This document shows, one piece after another, positions 1 to 9,196 of a stretch of 64,000 nucleotides of DNA. The stretch is from Sulfitobacter sp. DSM 110093 (GTDB lineage Bacteria > Pseudomonadota > Alphaproteobacteria > Rhodobacterales > Rhodobacteraceae). The stretch spans positions 1,299,001 through 1,363,000 of the forward strand of contig NZ_CP085167.1 in the NCBI RefSeq assembly GCF_022788715.1. Direction: 5' to 3'. The notes beneath the pieces are model-generated. The model saw only the letters and a list, made by a program, of their open reading frames with translations, had not been told where the DNA came from and ran no database searches. Position 1 is the stretch's first letter. Every line of letters begins with the position of its first letter. The position numbers were made by a program, and so were the translations under genes.

Positions 1-171
1 GGCCATTTGCCAACCATCACCGCGAAAACGGGTCATGCGGGCGGGCTGGCTCTGCCAATCGGCCAGAACCTCGGCGGTTTCCTCAAGTCGGGCAAAAACC
101 GTATCCAGTTCCGTGCGGGACATCGCGGTGGATTTGACGATATCGCCGGTAAAAATTGCCCAAGTTTCCAT
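1..171 (-). CDS. SatD-like protein, N-terminal fragment (cut by window edge)
   Basis: The first 57 codons of a minus-strand gene are visible; the rest lies outside the window. The reading starts with the ATG at 171 and gives METWAIFTGDIVKSTAMS and later RFRGDGWQMA. A TGDIV-type start followed by RGDG(W/F)Q is the pattern of SatD-family and cyclase-fold small proteins, whose function is poorly known. The assignment is inferred from these two short motifs only. It is separated from the phosphodiesterase gene upstream by a hairpin terminator. Confidence 0.5.
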   Translation of the reverse strand, partial: METWAIFTGDIVKSTAMSRTELDTVFARLEETAEVLADWQSQPARMTRFRGDGWQMA

Positions 172-237
172 GGCTTGCCCCTTGTTTCCCGCAATGTCGC
201 AGGAAGGGGAAACCCATGCAAGCCCAGCCAAAGAGAA

Positions 238-261
238 GGGCCGCCCGGTGAGGGGCGGCCC
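238..261 (-). terminator. Hairpin terminator after the phosphodiesterase gene
   Basis: A perfect 9-bp inverted repeat, GGGCCGCCC (238-246) and GGGCGGCCC (253-261) with a 6-nt loop, lies 28 nt beyond the stop codon at 290. The sequence after it on the minus strand is only moderately T-rich, so termination is likely but not certain. Confidence 0.55.
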
Positions 262-289
262 AGCATGGCAGTCCGAGGCGTGAAGCGGA

Positions 290-1501
290 TCAGAGGCCCA
301 TGCAGTTGGCGTAATAGGTCACGGTCGCGGGCCAGTCAGAGAAGACACCGGCCACGCCCACGTCTTGGGCCAGCACATCCAGCGCCACCAGATAGTCGCT
401 ATCGTCTTTCACAACATCGCTGATCGATTGGAAGTACCAGCCGCCACCGGAGGCAAGCGGGCCAGAGCGTTCCAGCGTCCATGCGATCAGGGTCAGACCC
501 GCTTCTTTTGCGGCCATGGCATAGTCAGAGCCCGCAATTGCGCCGTCCTTGTTGGTCATCAGCATATTCAGCGATGGAGCGAGGTAATTTACGCCCTTGG
601 CTTTCAGATCGGCGAAATCTTCTTTCCATGTTTCTGGGTTTTGCTCATCAAAACCATCGGACCATTCAACCAGATAGACGGCCTGCTTGCCGAATTCGGG
701 CGTGTTCTCAACCCAGTAGAGCACATCGTCGAGGTTGAAAGACTGCGGCCAGACGTCGGAGGCGGGGATGCCTGCGGCGACATATTCATCCACCAGCTTC
801 TGCGCGTAGTCTTCCTGAGAGAAACCGTCATGGGGCATCTCTACGGAGGGGGATTTAAGCTCTGGCGTGAATTTAGCACCGAGGGATTTGAACAACTCGA
901 TCGATTCCGCATGGGTCATCAACTCGGCTTTGTCGCTGTAAAGCTCGGTGCGGAAGTTGGCGACGCCACCCTGATAATCTTCGGCGGTGGTGGCTGTGTT
1001 ATCTGCGCTGTCCATCTTGGGCGTTAGGGTGCGGAACTCAGCCAAGGTGATGTCAGAGGCGCGGCACTCAGCGCTGGCTGGCGTGTCGCCCGACGCGGCG
1101 GTGAAGCCGGTGGTGCATTTCTCGGCCAGATCGGAGACGAGAATGTTCGTGGTGGTGTGCAGATCGTTCTGCGCGTGACGGCAGACCAGCTCGTGATCGG
1201 CAGTAAAGGTCACGTCGCATTCCAAAATGCCTGCGCCCATCCGCGCGGCGGCGACGTTGGATTGCACGGTATGTTCGGGGAACATCAGCGGCGCGCCGCG
1301 GTGGCCGATGGAGAAATCGGACTTGGAGGCATCTTGGCCCATGCAGGAGGCAAGCTTGTCCTTCAGATCGCCGTCGGGCAGCTTATCGATAAGATAGGCC
1401 GGGCGGGGGCCGTATTCGACCGGTGTCGCGGTGGCGTGGGCCTCGGCCAGCGCCATGCCGGGCGCAAGGGCAAGAGCGGCGAGAGAAACAAGTGTACGCA
1501 T
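290..1501 (-). CDS. Glycerophosphodiester phosphodiesterase, exported
   Basis: A 403-aa enzyme of the GDPD family, expected to hydrolyse glycerophosphodiesters to glycerol 3-phosphate and an alcohol, supplying phosphate and glycerol from phospholipid head groups. The start was placed at ATG 1501 because a clean signal peptide ([19 protein letters not shown]) follows; an upstream in-frame start would bury it. The catalytic signature is visible: [14 protein letters not shown] at about residues 65-78 (first catalytic His, with PEHT in place of the common PENT), then [18 protein letters not shown] (metal-binding Glu/Asp and second His). Length suits the periplasmic GlpQ-type subgroup. It is a single gene with its own terminator at 238-261. 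Confidence 0.88.
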   Translation of the reverse strand: MRTLVSLAALALAPGMALAEAHATATPVEYGPRPAYLIDKLPDGDLKDKLASCMGQDASKSDFSIGHRGAPLMFPEHTVQSNVAAARMGAGILECDVTFTADHELVCRHAQNDLHTTTNILVSDLAEKCTTGFTAASGDTPASAECRASDITLAEFRTLTPKMDSADNTATTAEDYQGGVANFRTELYSDKAELMTHAESIELFKSLGAKFTPELKSPSVEMPHDGFSQEDYAQKLVDEYVAAGIPASDVWPQSFNLDDVLYWVENTPEFGKQAVYLVEWSDGFDEQNPETWKEDFADLKAKGVNYLAPSLNMLMTNKDGAIAGSDYAMAAKEAGLTLIAWTLERSGPLASGGGWYFQSISDVVKDDSDYLVALDVLAQDVGVAGVFSDWPATVTYYANCMGL

Positions 1502-1629
1502 AATGATGTCCGTTCGTGAATGAAGTTCTGGGGCTTCTATGGGCGCCCCTTGTAACGGTTTCACGACGGTCTGATGTCAGTCAAATGAACTATGCGCCGG
1601 GGATGCATTCGGCGGGAAGTGGCCAAAAG

Positions 1630-1666
1630 AAAACGCCGCCAATGTCCTGCATTGACGACGTTTTTT
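1630..1666 (-). terminator. Rho-independent terminator of sufT
   Basis: A 15-bp stem (1630-1644 with 1650-1664, 5-nt loop) starts 25 nt past the sufT stop and is followed on the minus strand by TCTTTT. Two positions pair as G-U only when read as minus-strand RNA (they would be A/C mismatches on the plus strand), so the direction of use is minus. Confidence 0.85.
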
Positions 1667-1688
1667 GTTCACTCTGCGGAACGGTTGC

Positions 1689-2051
1689 TTACATGAAGCC
1701 CAGTTCGAGGCGGGCTTCGTCGGACATCATGTCCATGCCCCAAGGCGGTTCCCAAACAAGGGCCACATCGACCTGCTTGACCCCCGCAATGGGTTCAACA
1801 GCGTCGGCAACCCAACCTGGCATCTCACCCGCCACAGGGCAGCCCGGCGCAGTCAGCGACATCTTGATGTCGACTTCATTCTCGTCATTGATGTCGATGG
1901 TATAGATCAGGCCCAGTTCGTAGATATTCACCGGGATCTCAGGGTCATAGACCGTGCGACAAGCCTCGACGATCTGCTCATAGAGCGGGTGATCGGTGGA
2001 AGAGGGCGCAATCAGCGGCGTCCCTTCAAGCGGTTGGGTCTGTTCGGTCAT
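1689..2051 (-). CDS. sufT: SufT-type Fe-S cluster assembly factor (DUF59/MIP18)
   Basis: A 120-aa protein of the DUF59 (MIP18) family, whose members help mature or deliver Fe-S clusters. Family marks seen: YDPEIPVNIYELGLIY near residue 36, the MSLTAPGCPVAGEMP stretch with the conserved Cys, and VWEPPWGMDMMSDEAR near the C-terminus, typical of SufT/PaaD-like proteins. The start ATG 2051 has a GAGG-type ribosome binding site. In many alphaproteobacteria this gene ends the suf operon; here no other suf gene is nearby and it has its own terminator, so it is probably expressed alone. Confidence 0.85.
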   Translation of the reverse strand: MTEQTQPLEGTPLIAPSSTDHPLYEQIVEACRTVYDPEIPVNIYELGLIYTIDINDENEVDIKMSLTAPGCPVAGEMPGWVADAVEPIAGVKQVDVALVWEPPWGMDMMSDEARLELGFM

Positions 2052-2145
2052 CTCTCGCCTCGCATCATTCTCGACATTTTATATAGGGATAGGGACGCGG
2101 GCCGTAAAGTGCGCGCGGCGCTGCGGCTAAGGCAGCGCCATCCCA

Positions 2146-3528
2146 TTACCCCGTTTTACGCCGCCGCGCTGGCTGCGGTTTCACGCGGGCTTCGATCTCA
2201 TCATAGACCTTACCGACGATATCCTTGCTCGTTGCCTTCTCGATCCCCTCAAAACCGGGGGAGGAGTTGACCTCTAGCACTTTCGGTCCGGTTTCCGAGC
2301 GTAGCAGGTCGACCCCGGCGATGCCAAGGCCAAAGGCCCGCGCGGCGCGCACGGCGGTGTCGCGTTCCTCTTTCGAGATGCGCACGACTTTGGCCGAACC
2401 GCCCCGGTGCAGGTTCGAGCGGAAATCGCCATCGGCCCCGGTGCGCTTCATGGAGGCGACGACCTTACCGGCGACCACGAGGCAGCGGATATCTTCGCCG
2501 GCGGCTTCCTTGACGAAATCCTGCACGAGGAAGTTGGCGCGCAGGCCCCGGAAGGCGTCGATCACACTCTCGGCGGCCTTTTTGGTCTCGGCCAGCACGA
2601 CGCCCTTGCCTTGGGTCGATTCCAGCAGCTTTACGATCAGCGGTGCGGTGCCCACCAAAGCCATCAGGTTTGAAGTGTCCTTGGGCGAGGCGGCGAAAGC
2701 GGTGGTCGGCATGCCGATCTTTTTCGCAGCCAAGACCTGATGCGCGTGCAGCTTGTCACGGCTGGCGGTGATGCCGGCAGAGCCGTTGACGCAATAGGTG
2801 CCGATCGTCTCGAACTGGCGGATCACGGCGGTGCCATAGGGGGTGATCGACGCGCCGATGCGCGGGATCACGGCGTCATAACGGGGCAGGCGCTTGCCGT
2901 CGTAATGCACTTCGGGGGCCAGTTGGTTGATCGCCATATAGCAGCGCGTGGTGTCGATGACCTCAACCACATGGCCGCGTGCTTCGCCAACCTCGACCAG
3001 ACGGCGGGTTGAGTAGTTATCTTCACGACTCAAAACGGCGATGCGCAGCGCGCGCTGTGGCGCAGTGTGGCGCAGGCTCGCGGTGTGGTAGACGTCATAG
3101 TTCAGGTCCGGCTGCAAACGCCGCTCGGTCGCGGAGATGTTGATATGCTCGGTCAGGGCCTGACGGCCCAGCAACATGCGGCTGGTCATGCTTGCCCGGT
3201 TGGTCAGGGTCACGTCGATGGGCCAGCTTTGGCCGTTCACTTCAATCGTGGTCGCGATCACGAAACGATGCTCGGATTCACCGTTGGAAGAGGTCACCTC
3301 GCGCCGGTCGATGAGCGGAGCAGAGCAGGTGATGGAGATATCGTCGCGCCCCGAGATCGGATGCACGTTAAAACGCACTTTGGGTTTTGACGCAGGGCCG
3401 AAAACCTCGATGTCATGAGCATGCAGCGCCGAAGTGCGCGCGCCAGTGTCCACCTTGGCTTTGATTGCGGGCAGGCCGAGATCGGGCAGGGCGACCCATT
3501 CTTCCCAGCCAAATGTGAGTTTTTCCAT
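2146..3528 (-). CDS. rimK: RimB-RimK fusion: retropepsin-like domain plus ATP-grasp glutamate ligase
   Basis: A 460-aa two-domain protein. Residues about 1-140 match the RimB/DUF785 retropepsin-like zinc-protease family ([13 protein letters not shown] at 25-37, then [11 protein letters not shown] and [12 protein letters not shown]). Residues about 160-450 are an ATP-grasp ligase of the RimK family, which adds glutamate residues to the C-terminus of ribosomal protein S6 ([61 protein letters not shown]). Start ATG 3528 is preceded by AAGGAG at good spacing. In enterobacteria RimB and RimK are separate; fusion couples modifying and processing activities in one chain. Which substrate it acts on here is inference. 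Confidence 0.85.
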   Translation of the reverse strand: MEKLTFGWEEWVALPDLGLPAIKAKVDTGARTSALHAHDIEVFGPASKPKVRFNVHPISGRDDISITCSAPLIDRREVTSSNGESEHRFVIATTIEVNGQSWPIDVTLTNRASMTSRMLLGRQALTEHINISATERRLQPDLNYDVYHTASLRHTAPQRALRIAVLSREDNYSTRRLVEVGEARGHVVEVIDTTRCYMAINQLAPEVHYDGKRLPRYDAVIPRIGASITPYGTAVIRQFETIGTYCVNGSAGITASRDKLHAHQVLAAKKIGMPTTAFAASPKDTSNLMALVGTAPLIVKLLESTQGKGVVLAETKKAAESVIDAFRGLRANFLVQDFVKEAAGEDIRCLVVAGKVVASMKRTGADGDFRSNLHRGGSAKVVRISKEERDTAVRAARAFGLGIAGVDLLRSETGPKVLEVNSSPGFEGIEKATSKDIVGKVYDEIEARVKPQPARRRKTG

Positions 3529-3596
3529 TACCTGCTCCTTGGGTCATTGGTCTGCCTGCCTAACCTGCGGCAGGGATCGCTTCAAGCGGTGCTGTG

Positions 3597-5288
3597 TTAC
3601 GGTTTGCCCATATCTGCAGGCGCGGGGGGCAACATGCGGACGTCGTCTTCTTTCTCCATCCGCGCCGCAGCGGCGAGGAGCTCTTCGCGCACCCGGCATT
3701 CGATATCCCAGAATGTCGCCGCGTTGTCGGTGGGCAGTTCAAAGCGCACCTTGATGCCGAATGCGTCTTGCTCAAGCACATGGACCTTGGCCTTGTCCAT
3801 CGGTTTGACGTCATTGGGGTCTTCGCGGGCCAGAATGTCAAAGAACACACGGCGCAGGGCGGCTACATCAGCATTCTGCGAAAGGGTCAGGATGATGGGG
3901 CGGACCATGGCGTGATTTTCAATTGACCAGTTTTCAAAGGCGTCAGAGACGAAATAGCTAACCGGCACAATCAGACGCGTGCCGTTCCAGTTCAGCAGTT
4001 GTACATAGGTGAAATGGATTTGTTCTACTGTGCAGAAATGCCCCTCAAAGATCAGCTGATCGCCGATCCGGGCCGAGCGGTTCAGCGCGATCTGGATAGA
4101 GGCGAGGATATTGCCCAGAACCTCACGCGCGGCGAAACCCAGAACGATGGTCACCGCACCAGCAGAGGCCAGCAGTGACAGGCCAATGGTGTTGTCTGCG
4201 TTGCTCGAGACAAGGATTACGCCAGAGGCCACCAGCACGGCGATCACGATCACCCCTTTGCGGGCGGCAGCGATCGTGGTGGCGATAGAGCGCATATGCG
4301 CGTTCATCGGATCGGCCAGTTCATAGGCGTTATTGGGGCTGATCCGGTCGAAAATTTCGTCAAAGGTAAAGACGATGGCGAGGGTGGCAGCAGTCACATA
4401 GGCAATCAGCAAGATCGGGCTCAGCACGGCGTCGATAAAACCAGATACGACTAAGACTCGGCTGGTGGCCGTGCCAATAATCGCGGCGCAGAGCACAATG
4501 GCGGCAGGCCAGCGGAAGGAACGCAATACAAAACGCATCCAGCGGCGCTTGGCCACTTCGCACAGACGACGCATGAGGCCAAAGGCGAACCAACCTGCGG
4601 TCAAGGCCACCACCAACAGCAGCGGCAGAAACAGCACTTCCCACAGATACATGCCCCAAAATGCCCGTATCCGAAGCCAATCGGGCAACATCGTTTCAAT
4701 GTCCGTCGGCCCGTACTGGCCGTGAAGGTGGGGAATGTTATCAACGCTTTGCCGCGAGAAGACCCAGACAGGTTCAGCATCTTCGCCCGGTTTGATCCGG
4801 TTCAGCCGCAGGGGCACGTCGTGGCCACCAAGCTCCAAGCGGTCAATTAGCAGCGACCGTCGCACCCGCCCCGTGTCATTATCCTCGGCAGAGCCAGAGA
4901 GCCACCCGTCGGGCCGATCCGCCAGCCTGCGCCATGGCACGACGACCTTTCGTTCCATCAAGACCGACAGTTGAAAGGCGCGCTCTGCACCAATTACCGC
5001 TTGCTCGGATTGAGGCAGGTCCGATAGGTCCAAAATATGAGCCGCACTGGAGTAGTGGCCGTTGTCGGTTAGGTAGATAAAACTCTCAAGCGCGGCCATG
5101 GGGGTGCCGCGATCCAATATTCCGGGCGCGGGCGGTAGGCCGGGGTTCAGTTCGTTCGTTTGAAACCATCCCTCCTGTGCCTGACCCGTGGCAGCGCCGG
5201 AAAGCAGAGCCAGCGCCAGCACAAGTGCCCCCGTAAGACGAGGAACCACAGACGCAAAAGCGCGTAGGAGTATGGCAAGCCGCTGCAT
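3597..5288 (-). CDS. MscS-family mechanosensitive ion channel
   Basis: A 563-aa membrane protein. The start at ATG 5288 gives a signal-type N-terminus (MQRLAILLRAFASVV... ending near AATGQA). A periplasmic domain of roughly 170 residues follows, then at least four membrane segments starting with LPLLLVVALTAGWFAFGLM. The pore helix and beta domain of MscS are recognisable: VLGFAAREVLGNILASIQIA, then RIGDQLIFEGHFCTVEQI and NGTRLIVPVSYF. The C-terminus carries the alpha-beta domain. Such channels open under membrane tension and release solutes after osmotic downshock; the long periplasmic part places it among the larger MscS relatives. Confidence 0.88.
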   Translation of the reverse strand: MQRLAILLRAFASVVPRLTGALVLALALLSGAATGQAQEGWFQTNELNPGLPPAPGILDRGTPMAALESFIYLTDNGHYSSAAHILDLSDLPQSEQAVIGAERAFQLSVLMERKVVVPWRRLADRPDGWLSGSAEDNDTGRVRRSLLIDRLELGGHDVPLRLNRIKPGEDAEPVWVFSRQSVDNIPHLHGQYGPTDIETMLPDWLRIRAFWGMYLWEVLFLPLLLVVALTAGWFAFGLMRRLCEVAKRRWMRFVLRSFRWPAAIVLCAAIIGTATSRVLVVSGFIDAVLSPILLIAYVTAATLAIVFTFDEIFDRISPNNAYELADPMNAHMRSIATTIAAARKGVIVIAVLVASGVILVSSNADNTIGLSLLASAGAVTIVLGFAAREVLGNILASIQIALNRSARIGDQLIFEGHFCTVEQIHFTYVQLLNWNGTRLIVPVSYFVSDAFENWSIENHAMVRPIILTLSQNADVAALRRVFFDILAREDPNDVKPMDKAKVHVLEQDAFGIKVRFELPTDNAATFWDIECRVREELLAAAARMEKEDDVRMLPPAPADMGKP

Positions 5289-5349
5289 GAATAGGGCAAT
5301 GTAGCGGGGGTTTGCGCAAATCAAGGCTGCGCCGCCGTTTTGAATGGGT

Positions 5350-5625
5350 TCAGTTCTCGTTGATGTCGCGGGTCACGATCCGCGCCCCGCTAGATTGACG
5401 TTTGAACAATACGCGCAGCGCCATCCATGCGACCAGTGATAGAACAGCGAAAACCGCCAGCAGCAGCGCGACATTGCCGGGTGCCCAAAATGCCACGACC
5501 AATGCCATCGCCAAGGCGCCAAGGGCAAAGCCTAAGAAGATCGAGCCGGGAAGCAGCAACTCAACCACGCCAAGCGCCAATGCGGCGCAGACCCAGACCC
5601 ACCAAAGTGTTAACCAAGCGGCCAT
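5350..5625 (-). CDS. NfeD-like short membrane protein
   Basis: A 91-aa protein with two to three hydrophobic segments (WVWVCAALALGVVELLLPG, then FLGFALGALAMALVVAFWA and VALLLAVFAVLSLVAWMAL) and a short polar tail. This is the short-form NfeD/YbbK partner that usually sits beside a stomatin-type SPFH gene. Its ATG (5625) overlaps the SPFH stop codon as ATGA, so the two are translationally coupled and probably form a membrane complex. The C-terminal OB domain of longer NfeD proteins is mostly absent. Confidence 0.75.
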   Translation of the reverse strand: MAAWLTLWWVWVCAALALGVVELLLPGSIFLGFALGALAMALVVAFWAPGNVALLLAVFAVLSLVAWMALRVLFKRQSSGARIVTRDINEN

Positions 5626-6518
5626 CAGCCTTTGCCCTTAAGCAATTTGAACGCATCGCCAAAGGCTTCCAGTGCCTGCGCAGGAACCACAATGGTTTGA
5701 GTGCCCGACCCTTTGCCCATGGCGTTAAGGGCATCCACTTGTTTCAGGGCGATCTGATACTGCGCCGCCTCCAGCCCGTTTTCATTGATCGCGGTGGCCA
5801 CGACCTGTGTGGCATAGGCCTCGGCATCGGCCAGAATGCGCCGCGCCTTGGCGGTCTGCTCCGAGGCATAAAGCTCGGCCTCGGCGGCAAGTTCAACGGC
5901 GCGCTTGCTGCCCTCGGCCTCGGTCACCTGCGCACGGCGGGCGCGTTCGGCGTTAAGCTGCTGCATCATTGCGGCGCGGGTTGCGGCATCAAGGTTCACA
6001 TCAAGGATCTCGGCACGGGTGACTTCGATGCCCCAACTGTCGACCGCATCTTCGACACTGGCCTTTATCGTGGTAATAAGCTGGCTGCGGTTGGCCTGCA
6101 CCTCGTCCAGATCCATCTTGCCGATCTCGGCCCGAACAATCCCGGCGACGGTGGTGGAAATGGCGCTGTCCACGTTGCGGATGCGGTAAACGGTCTTTTC
6201 CGGCTCGGTGATGCGGTAAAAGACGGATGTGTCGACCTGCACAAGCACGTTGTCGCGGGTGATCGCATCTTGGCTGGCAGTGGGCAACTGACGCTCAAGG
6301 ATCGAGATTTTATGCGCCACATGATCGATAAACGGCACGATCATATTGATCCCCGGACCCAAGACCGCGCGCAAACGGCCAAAGCGTTCAATCACATGCT
6401 GCTCGGATTGTGGTACGATCTTTACTGATTTGAGGATCAGGATAACGACCAGCAGCGCCAGCAAAAGCCAAGCAAGGTTGTTCTCAAGCAGGCTGATCAG
6501 CATGTCTTCGATGTTCAA
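5625..6518 (-). CDS. SPFH/band 7 (stomatin-like) membrane protein
   Basis: A stomatin/prohibitin-family protein of about 297 aa: N-terminal membrane anchor (NLAWLLLALLVVILILKSVK), the band-7 core (IVPQSEQHVIERFGRL, GINMIVPFIDHV, QVDTSVFYRI, GWGIEVTRAEILDVNL-like) and a long coiled C-terminus rich in Ala/Glu. These proteins form large ring or cage assemblies at the inner membrane. The start is a choice: ATG 6503 has no ribosome binding site, whereas TTG 6518 follows AAGGA with an 8-nt gap, so TTG is preferred. Coupled to the NfeD-like gene downstream. Confidence 0.85.
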   Translation of the reverse strand: MNIEDMLISLLENNLAWLLLALLVVILILKSVKIVPQSEQHVIERFGRLRAVLGPGINMIVPFIDHVAHKISILERQLPTASQDAITRDNVLVQVDTSVFYRITEPEKTVYRIRNVDSAISTTVAGIVRAEIGKMDLDEVQANRSQLITTIKASVEDAVDSWGIEVTRAEILDVNLDAATRAAMMQQLNAERARRAQVTEAEGSKRAVELAAEAELYASEQTAKARRILADAEAYATQVVATAINENGLEAAQYQIALKQVDALNAMGKGSGTQTIVVPAQALEAFGDAFKLLKGKG

Positions 6519-6543
6519 GATAATGGTCCTTTGACAGCTATAA

Positions 6544-7758
<1,215 letters not shown>

Positions 7759-7867
7759 GGGCAGGGCGGCGGCGTATTCTCACGCGAAATTGTGCTGACG
7801 GTCCTTGCTGCATTGCGGCAGGGTCTTAGGTGCCTTTGCACAGCCTAATGCAAGGAAAGGCCCGAGT

Positions 7868-8962
7868 ATGACCGAGAAGCTATTTACCCCCTTCACCGCC
7901 GGTGAGATTGTGGCCGACAACCGTCTGGTGATGGCCCCGTTGACCCGCAACCGTGCAGATAACGAGACTGGTGAAGTTTCGGACATGCATGTGGATTATT
8001 ACCGCCAACGCGCCGGTGCGGGTATTATTATCACCGAAGCCACCCAGATCAGCCCCGAGGGCAAAGGGTACTTCCAAACCCCCGGCATCCATACCGAAGG
8101 CCAAGTCGCCGCATGGCGCAAAGTGACCGACGCCGTGCATTCCGAAGGCGGGCGCATCGTGATCCAACTGTGGCATGTGGGCCGGATCAGCCATACATCG
8201 CTACAGCCCGACGGCGACAAACCTGTCGCACCCTCGGCGATTGCTGCGGATGTGAAAACCTTCACCGCCAACGGCTTTGAAGACACCTCAGAGCCGCGCG
8301 CGCTGGATTTGGATGAGATGCCGCGTCTGGTCGCGGACTATGCCCATGCCGCTGAAATGGCAAAGAAAGCCGGTTTCGACGGGGTCGAGGTGCATGGGGC
8401 CAATGGCTACCTGTTGGATCAATTCCTGAAAACCGGAAGCAACAAACGCGATGATGCTTATGGTGGTAGTGTGGAGAACCGCGCGCGGTTGCTGTTCGAC
8501 GTGCTGGATGCCGTGACAAAGGTCTGGGGCGGCGAACGTGTGGGGCTGCGGCTTTCGCCATTCTCCCCCGCCAATGGGATCGAAGACGCCAACCCGCAAG
8601 AGACGTTTGAGTATGTCGTCAAATGGCTAAACCGCTACAACCTGTCCTATCTGCACCTCGTCGAAGGTGCGACAGGTGGCTCGCGTGAGCTGGACGAAGG
8701 CCAAAGCATCGCCAAACTACGCGCACTGTTTGATGGGCCGTATATGGCCAACAACGGATATGACCGCGAAATGGCGCTTGATGCGGTGGCCAATGACAAA
8801 GCTGATCTGATCGCCGTGGGTCGCCCCTTTATCGCCAACCCCGATCTGCCGCGCCGCTGGCAGATGAATGGTCCGCTTAACGAAGGCGACACCGATACTT
8901 ACTACGGTGGTGGGCGCGAGGGCTTTACCGATTACCCGGCGCTGGAACAGGTGAAAGCCTGA
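7868..8962 (+). CDS. Old yellow enzyme family alkene reductase (FMN)
   Basis: A 364-aa TIM-barrel flavoprotein of the OYE/NemA type that reduces activated C=C bonds using NAD(P)H. Seen: LFTPFTAGEIVADNRLVMAP at the start, QLWHVGRISH, and the substrate-binding stretch VEVHGANGYLLDQFLK followed by the DDAYGGSVENRARLL signature shared by the family; AVGRPFIANPDLPRR near the end binds FMN phosphate. ATG 7868 follows AAGGAAAGG. The natural substrate cannot be read from sequence; quinones, nitrate esters, N-ethylmaleimide and enals are usual in vitro. It ends at a strong hairpin. Confidence 0.9.
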   Translation: MTEKLFTPFTAGEIVADNRLVMAPLTRNRADNETGEVSDMHVDYYRQRAGAGIIITEATQISPEGKGYFQTPGIHTEGQVAAWRKVTDAVHSEGGRIVIQLWHVGRISHTSLQPDGDKPVAPSAIAADVKTFTANGFEDTSEPRALDLDEMPRLVADYAHAAEMAKKAGFDGVEVHGANGYLLDQFLKTGSNKRDDAYGGSVENRARLLFDVLDAVTKVWGGERVGLRLSPFSPANGIEDANPQETFEYVVKWLNRYNLSYLHLVEGATGGSRELDEGQSIAKLRALFDGPYMANNGYDREMALDAVANDKADLIAVGRPFIANPDLPRRWQMNGPLNEGDTDTYYGGGREGFTDYPALEQVKA

Positions 8963-8968
8963 GCCCAC

Positions 8969-8994
8969 AAGGGGTGCCCGCGCGGGCACCCTTT
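8969..8994 (+). terminator. Terminator after the OYE reductase
   Basis: A perfect 20-nt palindrome (8972-8991, core GGGTGCCCGC/GCGGGCACCC) flanked by AA and TTT lies just past the stop at 8962. It has a very short T run. Confidence 0.7.
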
Positions 8995-9196
8995 GGCAAA
9001 GATGCGCGGGAATGGCTTAAAATCAGCCAATCCCGCGCTTGCCTCCACCTCGCCAAACCGCGATGATGGCGGCTTAAAACCCCGCAAGGGATTGAAACAG
9101 GCGGGCGGGATGCACACATGTCCTGTCCAGAAAAGGGGATGTCAGAGGCCGCCTATAACAGGGGCCCGGATGTCTTGCTAAGATAAGGAATTGAGC
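8995..9196 (+). promoter_or_regulatory. lon upstream region
   Basis: This 200-bp stretch must carry the lon promoter. I see no convincing sigma-70 or RpoH box: the best -10-like hexamer is TATAAC near 9157, without a good partner. The ribosome binding site AGGAA (9186-9190) sits 6 nt before ATG 9197. Confidence 0.35.

Noticed and set aside
9076..9100. Stretch ending GGGATTGAAAC, like the 3' end of a CRISPR repeat
   Set aside because: Only one copy, no spacers and no cas genes in the window.
9092..9114. Possible RpoH promoter (TTGAAA, 17 bp, CACATG) before lon
   Set aside because: The -10 half does not resemble the heat-shock consensus well enough to call.
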